The position numbers and the translations under genes were made by a program. This document shows positions 1 through 7,876 of a stretch of DNA of 64,000 bases, one piece after another. The notes beneath the pieces were generated by a model. That model was given only the letters and a program-made list of their open reading frames with translations. It ran no database searches and was not told the DNA's origin. Source of the stretch: Sphingomonas sp. UNC305MFCol5.2 (GTDB lineage: Bacteria; Pseudomonadota; Alphaproteobacteria; Sphingomonadales; Sphingomonadaceae). Each line of letters starts with the position of its first letter. Positions within the stretch are counted from its first letter, which is position 1. The stretch lies in contig NZ_JOOE01000005.1 in assembly GCF_000712135.1 (NCBI RefSeq), positions 53,255-117,254 of the forward strand. Reading direction: 5' to 3'.

Positions 1-1
1 G

Positions 2-280
2 GCCGCGCTTCCCAATCTCTGGTGCAAGCTGTCGGGGCTGCGCACCGAACAGGCCGCGGGCCAGCCGCATGCGGCGTTACGGCCCTATGTCGCGCACCTC
101 GTGGCAAATTTCGGCGAACGCCTGATGTGGGGCAGCGACTGGCCGGTGCTGCGCCACGCCGGCGACAGCTATGCGGATTGGGTCGACGCGACCGTCGAAC
201 TGGTCGGCGCCGCCACGCCGGCCATGCTCTCACGACTGTTCGAAGGTTCGGCGAGAAGCTTTTACGCCATCGACGCATGA
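2..280 (+). CDS. Amidohydrolase_2 family protein, C-terminal part (partial)
   Basis: The window opens inside this gene; 92 codons of the C-terminus remain. The stretch LMWGSDWPV is the usual late metal-ligand Asp segment of the amidohydrolase_2 (COG3618) TIM barrel, and the rest reads as the last helices of such a barrel. In sugar catabolism these proteins hydrolyse lactones such as L-fucono-1,5-lactone. The next gene is an SDR resembling 2-keto-3-deoxy-L-fuconate dehydrogenases, which favours an L-fuconolactonase role, but the substrate is inferred from context. The N-terminal metal site is outside the window. Confidence 0.8.
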   Translation, partial: AALPNLWCKLSGLRTEQAAGQPHAALRPYVAHLVANFGERLMWGSDWPVLRHAGDSYADWVDATVELVGAATPAMLSRLFEGSARSFYAIDA

Positions 281-368
281 CGAGCCCTGGCCTGAGCGAA
301 AATCGCGCTGGACCAAAAGCGCCGATATCCCCGTTCCCGATTCCATCCCCGTTCTGAGGAAAGACAAG

Positions 369-1097
369 ATGCGCCTTGCAGGCAAGACCGCCGTCATCAC
401 CGCCGCCGCCCAGGGCATCGGCCGGGCCAGCGCCGAATTGTTCGCGCGTGAGGGCGCGCGCGTCATCGCCGCCGACATCAATGCCGAAGCGCTCGCGACG
501 CTCGAGGGCTGTGAAACGCACGTCCTCGACTTGCTCGACGGCGACGCAATCGCTGCGTTCGGCGAGCAGATCGGCGGAGTCGACGTGCTGTTCAACTGCG
601 CAGGCTTCGTCCATGCCGGCACGATCCTGACCACCGACGAGAAGGATTTCGACTTCTCGTTCGATCTCAACGTGAAATCCGCATACCGCATGATCCGCGC
701 CTTCCTGCCCGGCATGATCGCGCGCGGCGGCGGATCGATCGTCAACATGTCGTCGGTCGCCGGATCGGTGATCGCGGTGCAGAACCGCTTCGTCTACGGC
801 GCCTCGAAGGCCGCGGTGATCGGCCTGACCAAGTCGGTGGCGCAGGATTTCGTGGGCCAAGGCATTCGCTGCAACGCGATCTGCCCCGGCACGGTCCAGT
901 CGCCTTCGCTCGACGAGCGGCTGGCGGCGACCGGCGATGCCGACAAGGCGCGTTCCGAATTCGTCGCGCGCCAGCCGATGGGCCGGATCGGATCGGCAAA
1001 GGAGATCGCGGAGCTCGCTTTGTACCTCGGCAGCGACCTGTCTTCCTACACGACAGGCACGATCAACATCATCGACGGCGGCTGGACCAATGCATGA
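369..1097 (+). CDS. SDR-family dehydrogenase, 2-keto-3-deoxy-L-fuconate dehydrogenase-like
   Basis: A 242-residue classical short-chain dehydrogenase. It has the cofactor motif TAAAQGIG (residues 11-18), NCAG near 77-80, a catalytic Ser at 128/129 and the YxxxK pair Tyr143/Lys147; the C-terminus ends in the usual GG-W segment. The ATG at 369 follows GAGGAAAGAC; the frame is open further upstream, but that part is not SDR sequence. It probably oxidises a 2-keto-3-deoxy sugar acid with NAD+ in a non-phosphorylative L-fucose pathway, downstream of the preceding lactonase. Family membership is secure; the exact substrate is inferred. Confidence 0.85.
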   Translation: MRLAGKTAVITAAAQGIGRASAELFAREGARVIAADINAEALATLEGCETHVLDLLDGDAIAAFGEQIGGVDVLFNCAGFVHAGTILTTDEKDFDFSFDLNVKSAYRMIRAFLPGMIARGGGSIVNMSSVAGSVIAVQNRFVYGASKAAVIGLTKSVAQDFVGQGIRCNAICPGTVQSPSLDERLAATGDADKARSEFVARQPMGRIGSAKEIAELALYLGSDLSSYTTGTINIIDGGWTNA

Positions 1098-1124
1098 GCC
1101 TCGCGCTCGATCGGGTGGGGAAAA

Positions 1125-1200
1125 TGGTGCCCGGGGACGGAGTCGAACCGCCGACACTGCGATTTTCAGTCGCATGCTCTACCAACTGAGCTACCCGGGC
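1125..1200 (-). tRNA. tRNA-Phe (GAA)
   Basis: A complete 76-nt cloverleaf on the minus strand. The acceptor arm GCCCGGG pairs with CCCGGGC, followed by A and an encoded CCA. The anticodon loop CTGAAAA gives anticodon GAA, and the T-arm GGTTCGACTCC is standard. It lies just downstream of yacG on the same strand, the usual place in sphingomonads. Confidence 0.97.
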
Positions 1201-1231
1201 ACGGGAGCCGGCGAACGCCGGAAGCGGGCTC

Positions 1232-1417
1232 TTAGTCGGCGTCCCGGCCCGTGTCCAGCCCGGTTTGTGTGTTCGGATCAACCGGCTCGCCCGGAACGCG
1301 ATAGCCCTCGCCCAGCCATTGCAGCAGGTCGCGATCCTTGCAGCCGCGGCCGCAGAAGGGCTTGAATTCTAGTTCGGTCGGTTTGCCGCAAATCGGGCAG
1401 CCGTCACGCTTGGCCAA
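1232..1417 (-). CDS. yacG: DNA gyrase inhibitor YacG (zinc ribbon)
   Basis: A 61-residue protein with four Cys at 7, 10, 22 and 26 (CPIC and CGRGC) that form the single zinc site of the YacG/DUF329 family. E. coli YacG binds GyrB and blocks DNA binding by gyrase. It follows the RNase E/G gene on the minus strand after a 3-nt gap, so the two are probably translated from one mRNA. The acidic tail after residue 45 is family-typical. Confidence 0.92.
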   Translation of the reverse strand: MAKRDGCPICGKPTELEFKPFCGRGCKDRDLLQWLGEGYRVPGEPVDPNTQTGLDTGRDAD

Positions 1418-1420
1418 TGT

Positions 1421-2368
1421 CTACTCCTTTGGGGCGACGAACGCCGTCGCGCCCCCGATGCGCCGGGCTAGCTCGGCGGTCCATTCGGGCCGCTGCGCCA
1501 ACCGGTTGGCGATTCGTCTGTCCACCATATGGGTAACCGGCGGCGGCGGGGGAAGGCGCTCGATACGGCGCAGTTCCGCGCGCGCCTGCGCGCCCACCGG
1601 GTCGGCCCGCAACAGCTCCGGGAGCGAGGGCCGCGTCCGCCGCCGCACGATCTGCAGGAAGCCGAAGCCGTTGACCGTGGTGCGCTCGAAAGGCTGGGGC
1701 AGCGCCGCGTCGATCGCCTCCGCCACCGCCTGCCGCGCGGCCTTGTTCGCCAGAGTCGGGAAATCCACGCCGATCGAGCCGGCGATCCCGTGCCGCTCGA
1801 TCGCCCGCGCCACGGCATGCGCCGCCGCCACTGCCAGCGCTTCGAGCGGTCCGCCGCCATCGACGTCGAACAAGGTCATCGCCGGGGTGGGCGACAGCCG
1901 CAGCGCGCCGCCCGGGAATGCAATCTCGCCGGTCACTGCCTCTTCGAGCACTTCGGACCAGCCCGCTTCCTCGAGCAAGTCGCTCTCATGCGCGCGCAAC
2001 ACCCGTACCGGCACGTCGGTCGCGGTGATCCGCGCCAGCAGGTCGGGTCCTTCGCCGGATACCGCATCCGCACCTGCGGGCACTGCCTTGGGAAGCTTGG
2101 GACGGCCGGCCTCGGGAATGGCCTCGCGCACGATCCGCACCTTCAGCGTGCCGCCCTGTGTGATCCCCTGCGGCAGCGGATCGCACAATGCCTCGCCGCC
2201 CTCGAACGCGACCTTGCCGGTGCTCTTGTCCACCAGCCGCGCGTTCAGCACCGCTCCGTGCCGCGGTGCGCTGCCTTCGAGTTCGATCCGCGCCTTCCAG
2301 ATGACCCCGCGCGAGACGAGCGCGGCGCGGTTCTCGCCTATGCCGGCCTCGTAGAGCCACTCAGCCAA
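1421..2368 (-). CDS. Ribonuclease E/G family protein (short form)
   Basis: A 315-residue endoribonuclease of the RNase E/G family, much shorter than E. coli RNase G (489). It keeps the catalytic acidic segment TLFDVDGGG (Asp168, Asp170) and GVDFP (Asp202). I chose the TTG at 2366-2368 (protein starting MAEWLYEAGIGENR) because the sequence further upstream is maf in another frame; this start overlaps the maf stop codon by 8 nt. It likely takes part in RNA processing. A clear N-terminal S1 domain and the zinc-link region of RNase E are not visible, so activity may differ from the enterobacterial enzyme. Confidence 0.85.
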   Translation of the reverse strand: MAEWLYEAGIGENRAALVSRGVIWKARIELEGSAPRHGAVLNARLVDKSTGKVAFEGGEALCDPLPQGITQGGTLKVRIVREAIPEAGRPKLPKAVPAGADAVSGEGPDLLARITATDVPVRVLRAHESDLLEEAGWSEVLEEAVTGEIAFPGGALRLSPTPAMTLFDVDGGGPLEALAVAAAHAVARAIERHGIAGSIGVDFPTLANKAARQAVAEAIDAALPQPFERTTVNGFGFLQIVRRRTRPSLPELLRADPVGAQARAELRRIERLPPPPPVTHMVDRRIANRLAQRPEWTAELARRIGGATAFVAPKE

Positions 2369-2945
2369 GCACGTATCCTGCGCCTTCGAGCAACGCGCGA
2401 GTCTCGAACACCGGCAGCCCAACCACACCCGAATGGCTGCCCGAGAGGAAGCGGACAAAGGCCTCGGCCTTGCCCTGGATCGCGTAGCCGCCCGCTTTGC
2501 CCATCCCCTCGCCGCTGGCGACGTACCAGTCGATCTCGGCGTCGCTCAGCCGCTTGAAGGTGACGATCGTGTCCGAAATTCGCGTCCGGGCTATCCCGTC
2601 GAGCCCGATCAGGCACATCGCCGACAGGCAATGGTGCCGCCGGCCAGAGAGCAGTGCCAGCATCCGGCGGAGATCGGCCTCATCCGCTGGCTTGGCGAGA
2701 ATGCGGCGGCCGACGGCGATCGTAGTGTCGCCGGCAAGGACGATCTCCCCCTCCCCGCGCGCGACCGCCAGCGCCTTGTCGGTAGCGACGCGCAGCACAT
2801 AGGCGCGCGGAAGCTCGCCGGGCCGGACATCCTCGTCGACGTCGGGCGCAGCGATACGCGAAGGCTCGGCGCCGATCCGCTTGAGCAGATCCAGCCGGCG
2901 GGGCGATGTGGAAGCGAGGACGAGCCGCACCGGCCCGACGCTCAC
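2361..2945 (-). CDS. maf: Maf-family nucleotide pyrophosphatase
   Basis: A 194-residue Maf/YhdE-type house-cleaning enzyme that hydrolyses non-canonical or pyrimidine NTPs to NMPs. The N-terminal LASTSPRR (residues 10-17), the catalytic Asp73 in AGDTTIAVG and the later KAGGYAIQG block are family signatures. The GTG at 2943-2945 overlaps the infA stop codon, which fits translational coupling. Order infA-maf-RNase E/G is conserved in alphaproteobacteria. Confidence 0.93.
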   Translation of the reverse strand: MSVGPVRLVLASTSPRRLDLLKRIGAEPSRIAAPDVDEDVRPGELPRAYVLRVATDKALAVARGEGEIVLAGDTTIAVGRRILAKPADEADLRRMLALLSGRRHHCLSAMCLIGLDGIARTRISDTIVTFKRLSDAEIDWYVASGEGMGKAGGYAIQGKAEAFVRFLSGSHSGVVGLPVFETRALLEGAGYVLG

Positions 2946-3166
2946 TTGAAGCGGTAGGTGATACGGCCCTTGGTCAGGTCGTAGGGCGTGAGCTCGACGA
3001 GAACTTCGTCGCCGACCAGCACGCGGATGCGATTCTTGCGCATCTTGCCGGCGGTATGGCCGAGAATCTCGTGATCATTCTCGAGCCGGACGCGGAACAT
3101 GGCGTTGGGCAGAAGCTCAACGACCTGACCACGCATTTCAAGGAGTTCTTCTTTGGCCAAAAACAT
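2942..3166 (-). CDS. infA: Translation initiation factor IF-1
   Basis: This encodes the almost invariant 72-residue IF-1 OB-fold (AKEELLEMRGQV to YDLTKGRITYRFK), which binds the ribosomal A site during initiation. The first ATG (3164-3166) gives MFLAKEEL, two residues longer than usual, and sits 1 nt from the GAGAGG ribosome-binding site. A TTG two codons on (3158-3160) is 7 nt from that site and would give the family-standard 72 residues. The coordinates use the ATG. Confidence 0.95.
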   Translation of the reverse strand: MFLAKEELLEMRGQVVELLPNAMFRVRLENDHEILGHTAGKMRKNRIRVLVGDEVLVELTPYDLTKGRITYRFK

Positions 3167-3374
3167 GCCTCTCGGGTGAATGCGAGCAAAAGTGGCGGTG
3201 CCTTTACTCTGCCACGCATGAAAAGGGAAGGTGGACGGCAGATCGCCGCGTCCACCATGCGAAGATGGGGTGCCCGGACCACGAAGTCCAGCGCCGAACA
3301 AGCGCTTGCCTTGGCCGTCGCGCGCCACTTACATTGATGTAAGTGACGGCCGGCAGTGCCGCGAGGAGAGATGG

Positions 3375-4526
3375 ATGGCGGAGGCATATATCGTCGCGGC
3401 GGCGCGGACCGCCGGCGGGCGGCGCAATGGGCGGTTGATGGGCTGGCACCCGGTCGATCTCGCCGGCGCGGTGCTGGCCGAAGTCGCGGCGCGGAGCGGT
3501 ATCGACCCGGCCGCGATCGACGACGTCGTCATGGGCTGTGTCGGCCAGGCGGGCGAGCAGGCGCTCCATGTCGGCCGCAACGCAGTGCTCGCCTCGGGAC
3601 TTCCGGCGAGCATCCCCGCCGTGACGATCGACCGCCAATGCGGCAGCTCGCAACAGGCGATCCAGTTCGCGGCGCAGGCGGTGATGTCGGGCACGCAGGA
3701 CGTCGTGATCGCCGCCGGCGTCGAGCATATGAGCCGCGTGCCGATGGGGACCTCGGTCGCGGGCGCCAAGCCCTATAGCGATCGCGAGCTGGAACGCTTC
3801 GGCGTGCGCGGCTTCAGCCAATTCACCGGCGCCGAGATGATCGCCAGGAAATACGGCCACAGCCGGGAGATGCTCGACGCCTATTCTCTGGAGAGCCACC
3901 GCCGCGCGGCCGCCGCGGTCGAGCGCGGCGACTTCGCCGACGAGATCCTCGCGCTCGACATCGAGACCGCCGACGGCCCCGCCCGCCACGCACAGGACGA
4001 GGGCATTCGCTTCGATGCGAGCCTGGAAGGGTTGGGCAGCCTCAAGACGCTGGCCGAGGGCGGCGTGATCACCGCGGGCAATGCCAGCCAGATCTGCGAC
4101 GGCGCGTCGGGCGTGATGGTGGTGAGCGAGGCCGCGCTCAAGGCGCATGGGCTGACGCCTCTGGCGCGCATCCACAACCTCACCGTCACTGCGGGCGATC
4201 CGGTGATCATGCTGGAAGAGCCGCTGTTCGCGACCGACCGGGCGCTCCGGCGCGCGGGGATGAAGATCGGCGATATCGACCTGTACGAAGTCAACGAAGC
4301 GTTCGCGCCGGTGCCGCTGGCATGGCTCGACCATGTCGGCGCCGATCCGGCCAGGCTCAACGTCAACGGCGGCGCGATCGCGCTGGGGCATCCGCTGGGC
4401 GCTTCGGGCACCAAGCTGATGACGACGCTCGTCCACGCGCTGCGCAAGCGCGGCCTGCGCTACGGGCTGCAGACGATGTGCGAGGGCGGCGGCATCGCCA
4501 ATGTGACGATCGTCGAGGCGTTGTGA
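3375..4526 (+). CDS. Thiolase (acetyl-CoA acyltransferase)
   Basis: A 383-residue thiolase with the acyl-accepting Cys89 in DRQCGSSQQA, the His of NGGAIALGHPLGASG and the second Cys in MCEGGGIAN. It catalyses thiolytic cleavage of 3-ketoacyl-CoA or the reverse condensation, in the cytoplasm. The ATG at 3375 follows GAGGAGAG. Downstream genes encode an AMACR-type racemase, an SDR and an acyl-CoA dehydrogenase, so it most likely performs the last step of a beta-oxidation-type pathway for branched or unusual acyl chains. Confidence 0.93.
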   Translation: MAEAYIVAAARTAGGRRNGRLMGWHPVDLAGAVLAEVAARSGIDPAAIDDVVMGCVGQAGEQALHVGRNAVLASGLPASIPAVTIDRQCGSSQQAIQFAAQAVMSGTQDVVIAAGVEHMSRVPMGTSVAGAKPYSDRELERFGVRGFSQFTGAEMIARKYGHSREMLDAYSLESHRRAAAAVERGDFADEILALDIETADGPARHAQDEGIRFDASLEGLGSLKTLAEGGVITAGNASQICDGASGVMVVSEAALKAHGLTPLARIHNLTVTAGDPVIMLEEPLFATDRALRRAGMKIGDIDLYEVNEAFAPVPLAWLDHVGADPARLNVNGGAIALGHPLGASGTKLMTTLVHALRKRGLRYGLQTMCEGGGIANVTIVEAL

Positions 4527-4550
4527 AAACCAGGATGGCGGCATCTCTGT

Positions 4551-4676
4551 ATCCTCCCCCGCCAGGGGGAGGTGGCGCGCGCAGCGCGTCGGAGGGGGAG
4601 GAAGCACGCCGCCACGTTGTGGAATCCGCCTCCTCCGTCAGCCTTCGGCTGCCACCTCCCCCTGGCGGGGGAGGAT
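4551..4676. repeat. Long inverted repeat, family A (cctccccctggcgggggagg)
   Basis: Perfect 26-bp arms (4551-4576 and 4651-4676) surround about 74 bp with a weaker nested pairing (AGCCTTCGGCT). It fills the gap between the thiolase and the racemase genes, and its right arm ends 4 nt before the racemase ATG. The core CCTCC...GCCAGGGGGAGG recurs at 35228-35253. It looks like a dispersed extragenic palindrome. Confidence 0.8.
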
Positions 4677-4680
4677 ATTA

Positions 4681-5775
4681 ATGGGTGCCCTCTCCGGCAT
4701 CCGCATCGTCGAGTTCGGCGGCATCGGCCCCGGCCCGTTCGCGGCGATGATGCTCGCCGATCACGGCGCCGAGGTGATCCGGATCGAGCGCCCCGGCGCC
4801 ACTTTCGGACCCCATGCGCTGCCCCGAAACCGCAAGGCCATCGGCGTCGAGCTCAAGACGCCCGAGGGAGTCGAAATCGCCCGCGCGCTGTGCCGCGACG
4901 CCGACGGGATCATCGAGGGATTCCGCCCCGGCGTGATGGAGCGGCTGGGGCTGGGTCCGGAATTGCTGCTCGGCGACAATCCGAACCTCGTCTATGGCCG
5001 CATGACGGGCTGGGGCCAGGACGGACCGCTCGCGCACGCGCCCGGGCACGACATCAACTATATTGCCGTCGCCGGCCTGCTCGACGGCATCGGCACCCCC
5101 GGCCACCCGCCGGTCGCCCCGGTCAATTATATCGGCGATTTCGGCGGCGGCGGGATGCTGCTCGCTTTCGGGATGGTGAGCGCATTGCTCGGCGTGAAGC
5201 TGGGCGCGTCCGGACAAGTGGTCGATGCTGCGATGACCGAGGGTGCCGCTTTGCTCGCCAGCATGAGCTGGGGATTCAAGGCCGCCGGCCTGTGGCGCGA
5301 CGGACCGGGCGCGAACCTGCTGAGCGGCGCCGCGCCTTTCTACCGGACCTATGCCTGCGCCGACGGCAAATATGTCGCAGTCGGCGCGATCGAGCCGCAA
5401 TTCTATGCCGCATTGGTAGCGGGATTGGGCGAGGATGGCGCGAGCCAGATGGATGCCGCGGCATGGCCGGTGCGCTCCGAACGTTTCGCGGCGATTTTCG
5501 CGAGTCGCACACGCGACGCATGGATCGCGCATTTCGCGCCCGAGGCCTGCGTGTCGCCGGTCCTGACCTTCGACGAGGCAGCGGCGCATCCCCACAACGC
5601 CGCACGCGGCACCTTCGCGGGGGGCGCCCCTGCCCCCGCTCCACGCTTCGCCGCCACACCCGCCTCCCCGCCCCGGCCCTCGCAGCCCGGCGAGTGGACC
5701 GATCGTGTGTTGGCGGGTCTCGGATATGACGGAACCCGAATCGCGGCGCTCAGGGCCGCGGGCACGATTGGCTGA
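4681..5775 (+). CDS. Family III CoA-transferase fold protein, alpha-methylacyl-CoA racemase-like
   Basis: A 364-residue CaiB/BaiF-fold protein. The segment MTGWGQDGPLAHAPGHDINY places His123 where mycobacterial AMACR has its catalytic His126, and Asp153 in YIGDFGGGG matches Asp156. This favours racemisation of 2-methylacyl-CoA over CoA transfer, which uses a different Asp. Epimerising 2-methyl branched acyl-CoA would feed the SDR and acyl-CoA dehydrogenase that follow. The ATG is directly after the inverted repeat with no good ribosome-binding site, so translation may be inefficient or the repeat may have inserted there. Confidence 0.88.
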   Translation: MGALSGIRIVEFGGIGPGPFAAMMLADHGAEVIRIERPGATFGPHALPRNRKAIGVELKTPEGVEIARALCRDADGIIEGFRPGVMERLGLGPELLLGDNPNLVYGRMTGWGQDGPLAHAPGHDINYIAVAGLLDGIGTPGHPPVAPVNYIGDFGGGGMLLAFGMVSALLGVKLGASGQVVDAAMTEGAALLASMSWGFKAAGLWRDGPGANLLSGAAPFYRTYACADGKYVAVGAIEPQFYAALVAGLGEDGASQMDAAAWPVRSERFAAIFASRTRDAWIAHFAPEACVSPVLTFDEAAAHPHNAARGTFAGGAPAPAPRFAATPASPPRPSQPGEWTDRVLAGLGYDGTRIAALRAAGTIG

Positions 5776-5785
5776 GGAGATTGCA

Positions 5786-6565
5786 ATGAAGTTCGAGAAC
5801 ACGGCGGCGGTAGTGACGGGCGGCGCCTCCGGTCTCGGCGCGGCCACCGCGCGGGCGCTCGCGGCGGCGGGCGCGAAGCTCGCCTTGTTCGACCTGAACG
5901 CAGAGAAGGGCGAGGCGCTCGCCGCCGAGATCGGTGGCGTGTTCTGCAAGGTCGATGTCCGATCGGACGACGAAGTCGATGCCGGTTTCGCCAGAGCCCG
6001 CGAAGCGCACGGGCAGGAACGCATCCTCGTCAATTGCGCCGGCGTGGGCAACGCGTTCAAGACCGTCGGGCGCGACAAGGCGACCGGCGAGATCCGCCAG
6101 TTCCCCGCCGCGGCATTCGACTGGGTGATCCAGGTCAACCTCGTCGGCAGCTTCCGCTGCATCGTGAAATCGGCCGCCGGCATGCTCACGCTCGATCCCG
6201 ACGAGGGCGGCGAGCGCGGCGCGATCGTCAATACCGCCAGCGTCGCCGCCGAGGACGGACAGGTCGGCCAGGCGGCCTATTCGGCGTCGAAGGGCGGGAT
6301 CGTCGGCATGACGCTGCCGATCGCGCGCGACCTTTCGGGCGAGGGCATCCGGGTCAACACGATCCTCCCCGGCATCTTCGATACGCCCCTGATGAACGCC
6401 GCGCCGCCGCAAGTGAAGGAAGCGCTCGCCGCATCAGTGCCGTTCCCGAAGCGGCTGGGGCGGCCGGAGGATTATGCCAGCCTCGCGCTCGAGATGCTCC
6501 GCAACCCCTATTTCAACGGCGAGGACGTGCGGCTGGACGGCGCGATCCGGATGGCGCCGCGGTGA
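5786..6565 (+). CDS. SDR-family 3-hydroxyacyl-CoA dehydrogenase-like (HSD10 type)
   Basis: A 259-residue SDR with TGGASGLG (11-18), NCAG (83-86), Ser152 and Tyr165/Lys169 (AAYSASKGG). The AFDWVIQVNLVGSFRC and SKGGIVGMTLPIARDL blocks resemble type-2 3-hydroxyacyl-CoA dehydrogenases (HSD17B10 group), which oxidise 3-hydroxy-2-methylacyl-CoA among other substrates. The ATG at 5786 follows TGAGGAGATTGCA, 10 nt after the racemase stop, so the two are cotranscribed. The context supports a beta-oxidation role. Confidence 0.88.
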   Translation: MKFENTAAVVTGGASGLGAATARALAAAGAKLALFDLNAEKGEALAAEIGGVFCKVDVRSDDEVDAGFARAREAHGQERILVNCAGVGNAFKTVGRDKATGEIRQFPAAAFDWVIQVNLVGSFRCIVKSAAGMLTLDPDEGGERGAIVNTASVAAEDGQVGQAAYSASKGGIVGMTLPIARDLSGEGIRVNTILPGIFDTPLMNAAPPQVKEALAASVPFPKRLGRPEDYASLALEMLRNPYFNGEDVRLDGAIRMAPR

Positions 6566-6594
6566 CCGGCGGCGCTTGCCGACAAGCCATAACC

Positions 6595-6701
6595 GTCACC
6601 CCGGCCAAAGTGCCGGGGTCCACCGTGCGGCACCGGAAGGGTTAGAGGCTCGAGCTTCTCCGGGTGCCGCGCAGTGGACCCCGGAACAAGTCCGGGATGA
6701 C
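6595..6701. repeat. Imperfect inverted repeat, family B (cccggccaaagtgccggggtcca)
   Basis: Left arm from GTCACCCCGGCC to GCGGCACC (about 6595-6634), right arm from GGTGCCGCGCAGTGG to GGGATGAC (6663-6701); roughly 85 percent complementary. A second copy with nearly the same arms lies at 38418-38523. It separates the SDR from the acyl-CoA dehydrogenase gene. Confidence 0.8.
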
Positions 6702-6721
6702 GAAGTGTAAGGAGGCGAGCC

Positions 6722-7867
6722 ATGACCAACAACTGGCGCGAAGACCCCGAACTGGTCGCCCTCGCCGACGGCGCCGCGCGCTTCTTCGAGCGGGAAGCTC
6801 CTCCCGAGCGCATCGCGAAGTGGCGCGACGCCGGGCAGGTCGAACGCGCTTTCTGGCGGCAGGCAGGCGAAGCCGGGCTGCTCGGCGTGTCAGTCCCCGC
6901 CGAATATGGCGGCGCCGGCGGCGACTTCCGTCATGACGTCGTCCTCGTCGAGCAGGTCGGCCGTCACGGCGTGGAAGGTTTCGCGCTGTCGCTGCACAAC
7001 GTCATCATCCTGCCCTATGTCCTCGCCCACGGCACCGAGAAGCAGAAACGACGCTGGCTGCCGAAGCTCTGCTCGGGCGAGATGGTCGCGGCAATTGCGA
7101 TGACCGAGCCCGGGGCAGGCTCCGATCTCCAGTCGATCCGCACCACCGCGATCCGCGACGGCAACGGCTATCGCATCAGCGGCGCCAAGACCTTCATTTC
7201 GAACGGCCAGATCGCAGATTTCATCATCATCGTCGCAAAGACCGATCCCGCAGCGGGCGGCAAGGGCGTCTCGCTGCTCGTCGTCGAAACCAACGAGGCC
7301 GAGGGCTTCCGCCGCGGCAACGCGCTAGACAAAATCGGGCTCGATGCGCAGGACACCTCCGAACTCTTCTTCGACGATGTCTGGGTGCCCGCCGACAATC
7401 TGCTCGGCACCAGCGAGGGCCAGGGCTTCCGCCAGCTGATGGCCGAGCTCCCCCGCGAACGCCTCGTCATCGCGGTCTCCAGCGTTGTCACGATGGAGAA
7501 AGCCGTCGAGGTGACGACCGAATACGTCAAACAGCGCCAGGCGTTCGGACAGCGCGTGTTCGATTTCCAGAACACCCAGTTCAAGCTGGCGGAATGCAAG
7601 GCCAAGGCGGAAGTGGCACGCGTCTTCGTCGACGACTGCGTCGAGCGCCAGCTGGCCGGCAGCCTCGACCTCACCACCGCCGCGATCGCCAAGCTGTGGG
7701 TCACCGACAGCGAGGGCCAGGTGGTCGACGAGTGCCTCCAGCTCCATGGCGGCTATGGCTATATCAACGACTATCCGATCGCCCGGATGTGGCGGAATGC
7801 ACGAGTCCAGCGCATCTATGGCGGATCCAACGAGATCATGAAAATGCTGATCGCCCGTAGCCTCTGA
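6722..7867 (+). CDS. Acyl-CoA dehydrogenase (LCAD/IVD-like)
   Basis: A 381-residue flavoprotein with the ACAD signatures AIAMTEPGAGSDL (near 124-136) and QLHGGYGYINDYPIAR. In the C-terminal motif RIYGGSNEIMK, Gly replaces the Glu that is catalytic in MCAD. As in LCAD and isovaleryl-CoA dehydrogenase, the base is therefore probably the Glu246 of ELPRERLVI. It would introduce the alpha-beta double bond and pass electrons to ETF. It belongs with the upstream thiolase/racemase/SDR genes although the family B repeat intervenes. The ATG follows AAGGAGG. Confidence 0.93.
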   Translation: MTNNWREDPELVALADGAARFFEREAPPERIAKWRDAGQVERAFWRQAGEAGLLGVSVPAEYGGAGGDFRHDVVLVEQVGRHGVEGFALSLHNVIILPYVLAHGTEKQKRRWLPKLCSGEMVAAIAMTEPGAGSDLQSIRTTAIRDGNGYRISGAKTFISNGQIADFIIIVAKTDPAAGGKGVSLLVVETNEAEGFRRGNALDKIGLDAQDTSELFFDDVWVPADNLLGTSEGQGFRQLMAELPRERLVIAVSSVVTMEKAVEVTTEYVKQRQAFGQRVFDFQNTQFKLAECKAKAEVARVFVDDCVERQLAGSLDLTTAAIAKLWVTDSEGQVVDECLQLHGGYGYINDYPIARMWRNARVQRIYGGSNEIMKMLIARSL

Positions 7868-7876
7868 CCCGCAGGT

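Noticed and set aside
22..357. A 111-codon plus-strand frame at the window start
   Set aside because: Out of frame with the amidohydrolase C-terminus, whose GSDWPV motif fixes the real frame.
3204..4607. A 467-codon minus-strand frame opposite the thiolase
   Set aside because: Arg/His/Ala-rich antisense product that runs into the family A repeat.
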